In this document: one piece after another, positions 23,006 to 25,058 of the stretch
Layout of the letters: each line of letters begins with the position of its first letter
Position numbering within the stretch: the stretch's first letter is position 1
Origin: Actinomycetota bacterium
Lineage (GTDB): Bacteria > Actinomycetota > Thermoleophilia > Gaiellales > Gaiellaceae
Length of the DNA: 25,058 nucleotides
Direction of reading: 5' to 3'
Assembly: GCA_019236545.1 (NCBI GenBank)
Contig: JAFAIV010000242.1
Span: 1-25,058 of the forward strand
Notes under the pieces: model-generated
Told to the model about the DNA's origin: nothing
Databases searched by the model: none
What the model saw: only the letters and a program-made list of their open reading frames with translations
Program-made: the position numbers and the translations under genes

Positions 23006-23668
23006 TCAGATCGCCGTCGCTTCGAGCGCGGGAACGCGCTGTCGCGGGTCGGGGATCTCCGCGGTGCCGGCGACCGCCCGCTCGACCAGGTCGCTCACCT
23101 CGTGGTCCGTCGGGTCGGGGAACCCGAGTGCCTGCAGGTTGCGGGTCGTCATTACGAGCCACGTGATGCAGGCGGCGTACTCGACGGCGCCGCGCCGGCC
23201 GAGCAGCGCCTCCACGCCGGCGAACTGATGGGGAGTGACCCGCCCGTGGATCGTCGCGCGGATGAACGCCGCGAGCTCACGCTCTCGGGCCGTCAACTCG
23301 TCCTCGCGGCCGGTCCAGACTGCCCGGATCGCCTCCGGACGGACGCCGACGGCGATGGCGTCGGGCGTGTGGGCGCGCACGACCGAGTTCGAGCCCAGCT
23401 CCTTCCCGAGGACGATGTCCACCCACTCGCGGTCCGCGTGCGAGAAGCTGCCCACGGTCTCCCCCCGCGTCCGGAAGAAGATCGCAAGCGCGCTGAGCAG
23501 GTCGGCGATCCGCGGGCTGTGCATCAGCAGGCCGTAGTAGGGGCCGACCGCCTCTTCGGGAGGACGGTCGTGCCAGACCAGGGAGTTCTGGCGGGCGACG
23601 ACCCGGTCGAACATCTCGCGCTCGTCGTCGGCCACCTGCTCGCGGTCGTAGATGGGCTCCACGAACAT
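23006..23668 (-). CDS. AhpD/carboxymuconolactone decarboxylase-like protein
   Basis: A 220-residue helical protein with the AhpD/CMD layout: FDRVVARQNSLVWHDRP at the N-terminus, a SFSHADREWVDIVLGKELGS helix, VVRAHTPDAI, LTARERELAAFIRATI and a C-terminal repeat of the helical unit (GAVEYAACITWLVMTTRN). The redox CxxC of AhpD is missing; its site reads SNSVVRAH and the only cysteine is Cys167. A peroxidase role is therefore unlikely, and a decarboxylase-like or unknown activity on a small organic acid is more plausible. AGGAG overlapping the stop of the VOC gene sits four bases before the ATG at 23668, so I chose this over a GTG one codon upstream. It is co-transcribed with the VOC gene. Confidence 0.75.
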   Translation of the reverse strand: MFVEPIYDREQVADDEREMFDRVVARQNSLVWHDRPPEEAVGPYYGLLMHSPRIADLLSALAIFFRTRGETVGSFSHADREWVDIVLGKELGSNSVVRAHTPDAIAVGVRPEAIRAVWTGREDELTARERELAAFIRATIHGRVTPHQFAGVEALLGRRGAVEYAACITWLVMTTRNLQALGFPDPTDHEVSDLVERAVAGTAEIPDPRQRVPALEATAI

Positions 23669-23677
23669 CACACGCTC

Positions 23678-24139
23678 CTATGTCTCGCTGGAACCGGCCC
23701 TGTAGAGGTAGTCGGGCTCGTACGGCCCGTCGGTGTCGGCGCCGGTCTCGCGCAGGAACCCGCCGTCGCCGTACTCCGCGAGCACCATCGGGAGCCCACC
23801 GACGCCTTTCGCGTAGTAGAGCTCGCGGACGCCGCCGGGAGTGACGAGCTCGCTCGTGAGCTCGAGCCCCTCCTTCTCCATCGCGGCGCGGCTCTCCTCG
23901 ATGTCGTCCACCCGGACTCCGATCGCGGCCAGGCTCCCGCTCCACCCCGACGCGGACCGGGGCGATGCCGAGAGCGGCTGAACGAGCTCGAAGCCCTCGT
24001 CGGAGAGGCCGACACGACATCCCATCGCGTTCACATCGTGAACCTTCGTCTCGATTCCGAACAGCCGCTTCAGCTCTGCCGCAACGGCGTTCACGTCCGG
24101 TACGACAACGGCCACGCGATCCACCTTGCCTGTCGCCAT
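23678..24139 (-). CDS. VOC-superfamily (glyoxalase-fold) protein
   Basis: A 153-residue vicinal-oxygen-chelate fold protein made of two beta-alpha-beta-beta-beta units. The first begins VDRVAVVVPDVNAVAAELKRLFG and the second AIGVRVDDIEESRAAMEKEGLE, ending at VLAEYGD. The length suits small metal-dependent members such as methylmalonyl-CoA epimerase, glyoxalase I or extradiol-like proteins. A His appears in HDVNAMG and Glu residues in ELVQPL and LAEYGD, but the metal set cannot be fixed from sequence. AAGGAG lies nine bases before the ATG at 24139, making that start secure. Its stop codon lies inside the ribosome site of the CMD-like gene, so they form an operon, transcribed away from the amidohydrolase gene. 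Substrate unknown. Confidence 0.8.
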   Translation of the reverse strand: MATGKVDRVAVVVPDVNAVAAELKRLFGIETKVHDVNAMGCRVGLSDEGFELVQPLSASPRSASGWSGSLAAIGVRVDDIEESRAAMEKEGLELTSELVTPGGVRELYYAKGVGGLPMVLAEYGDGGFLRETGADTDGPYEPDYLYRAGSSET

Positions 24140-24165
24140 CCGCTCGGCTCCTTGTCCAAGTCCTC

Positions 24166-24194
24166 TACCAACCGTACGGTAGTTTTCGTATGAT
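24166..24194 (+). promoter_or_regulatory. Divergent promoter region with ACCGTACGGT palindrome
   Basis: ACCGTACGGT (24171-24180) is a perfect 10-base palindrome of a kind often bound by TetR-family repressors. A TATGAT (24189-24194) just downstream is a good -10 for the + strand amidohydrolase; the -35 at the right distance (about TACCAA, 24166-24171) is poor. The ten bases TTCGTATGAT (24185-24194) are identical to those over the -10 at 5156-5165, and GTATGATAC (24188-24196) is itself a short palindrome. The site lies 26 bases from the VOC start and could control both directions. Confidence 0.5.
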
Positions 24195-24242
24195 ACTGCG
24201 GCGGCGGCTTCGCCAGTGTCCACCCGTCCAAGGAGGCCCCAG

Positions 24243-25058
24243 ATGGTCGGTGACGTGATCGTGGCGGACGCCACGGTGCACGCGTACAACTGGTCGAAGG
24301 AGAACTACGCCGTCCCGATCGCCGACCGGACGACGGCCGCCGGCCTCGGCTTCCACGGCTGGCTCACGACCGACGAGGCGAGCAAGCTCACCGAGGCCGA
24401 GTTCCGTCACGACTGGACGGCCGAGGAGCTCGAGAAGGCCCTCTTCTACGAGTCGCCGGTCGATCTCGCCGGGCATCACGGTACCCCGATCTGGGACTAC
24501 TACAAGGACGGCCACAGCGCGACCGAGAAGGGGTTCCAGTTGCGCGAGCTGCAGCCGAACCGCACGATCGTGTACGGGGCGGTGAACCCGTTCCACGGCC
24601 AGAAGTGCCTCGAGGACGTCGAGCGCCTCGTCGAGCAAGGCGTCGACGGGATCAAGGTGTACGCCGCGCGTTACGACCAGGGCGTGACCTACGAGCAGCG
24701 GCTCGACGACCCGGAGTTCGGCTACCCGTTCATCCAGAAGTGCGTCGATCTGGGCGTCCGCGTGATCGCGACGCACAAGGCGGTCCCGTTCGGCCCGGTG
24801 CGGTCGGAGTTCTACAACGTGCGCGACCTTCCCGAGGTGTGCGCCGTCTTCCCGCAGATGAACTTCGAGATCGTGCACGCCGGCTTCGCCTTCGTCGAGG
24901 AGACGGCCTTCCTCGCCGGGTTCCCGAACGTCTGGCTGAACCTCGAGTTCTCCGCGGCGATCGTGACGAAGGCGCCCCGGCGCGTCGCCGAGTTCATCGG
25001 GAAGTTCGCGACGATGGGCGGCGCCGACAAGATCCTCTTCTCGACGACGTGCGCGCTC
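24243..25058 (+). CDS. Amidohydrolase-fold protein with an altered metal site (partial, 3' end outside window)
   Basis: The first 272 residues of an amidohydrolase-2 (PF04909-like) TIM-barrel protein, open at the right edge. It starts with VIVADATVHAYNW, where the usual HxH reads Thr11-Val-His13. Later barrel histidines are His178 in RVIATHKAV and His212 in EIVHAGFAF. The strand that should end in the catalytic Asp (LFGSD) reads ILFSTTCAL, with Thr269 in its place. AAGGAGG (24230-24236) six bases before the ATG gives a confident start. Family members include acyclic and aromatic acid decarboxylases and hydrolases. With two metal residues changed, ordinary zinc hydrolysis looks doubtful. It diverges from the VOC and CMD-like genes, and a small aromatic or lactone pathway is possible. 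Confidence 0.8.
   Translation, partial: MVGDVIVADATVHAYNWSKENYAVPIADRTTAAGLGFHGWLTTDEASKLTEAEFRHDWTAEELEKALFYESPVDLAGHHGTPIWDYYKDGHSATEKGFQLRELQPNRTIVYGAVNPFHGQKCLEDVERLVEQGVDGIKVYAARYDQGVTYEQRLDDPEFGYPFIQKCVDLGVRVIATHKAVPFGPVRSEFYNVRDLPEVCAVFPQMNFEIVHAGFAFVEETAFLAGFPNVWLNLEFSAAIVTKAPRRVAEFIGKFATMGGADKILFSTTCAL

Overview
The window is about 25 kb of very GC-rich bacterial DNA. Nearly every base is coding, GTG starts are common, and consecutive genes repeatedly overlap by four bases (GTGA or ATGA). Composition, gene families, and a small 'homing endonuclease associated repeat' protein suggest a soil-type actinobacterium. Thermoleophilia (Solirubrobacterales/Gaiellales-like) is my best guess, but nothing here is a taxonomic marker. 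I found no rRNA, tRNA, CRISPR array, insertion sequence or integrase.

Region A (1-10569, mostly + strand) is a sugar-acid catabolism and uptake locus. A divergent, truncated amidohydrolase (probable sugar lactonase) faces a rhamnose-mutarotase-family gene. Then comes a translationally coupled block: zinc-type dehydrogenase, KduD-like SDR, KDPG-type aldolase and KDG-type kinase. A GntR/FCD regulator follows, then a mandelate-racemase-type dehydratase and a complete ABC sugar importer (binding protein, two permeases, MsmK/UgpC-type ATPase). The implied route is oxidation of a sugar to a lactone, hydrolysis, dehydration to a 2-keto-3-deoxy acid, phosphorylation and aldol cleavage. The exact sugar is unclear. 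Two promoters have TATGAT -10 boxes inside ATCAT/ATGAT inverted repeats and would give nearly leaderless mRNAs, so they are candidate operators for the local GntR protein.

Region B (10753-22943, - strand) is a tightly packed 12-gene operon for acyl-CoA metabolism. In transcription order: two acyl-CoA dehydrogenases, a crotonase-fold protein, a CaiB-type CoA transferase, a third acyl-CoA dehydrogenase, a 17beta-HSD4-like SDR, a MaoC hydratase, an HMG-CoA-synthase-like/DUF35 fusion, an SCP-x-type thiolase, an alpha-methylacyl-CoA racemase, the small homing-endonuclease-repeat protein and a final SDR. Together they look like an R-specific (MaoC plus HSD17B4-type) beta-oxidation system for a methyl-branched or isoprenoid/steroid-like acid, a bacterial counterpart of the peroxisomal branched-chain route. 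A CAAGC-N4-GCTTG palindrome lies before the first gene and suggests TetR-type control.

Region C (23006-25058) holds a VOC (glyoxalase-fold) gene and an AhpD/carboxymuconolactone-decarboxylase-like gene on the - strand. They diverge from a truncated amidohydrolase on the + strand whose metal site looks degenerate. The divergent promoter region contains a perfect ACCGTACGGT palindrome.

The most interesting points are the branched-chain oxidation operon, its HMG-CoA-synthase-like member that lacks the nucleophilic cysteine, the homing-endonuclease-repeat gene coupled into a metabolic operon, the hairpin that buries the first permease start codon, and the shared -10/operator motif of the sugar locus.
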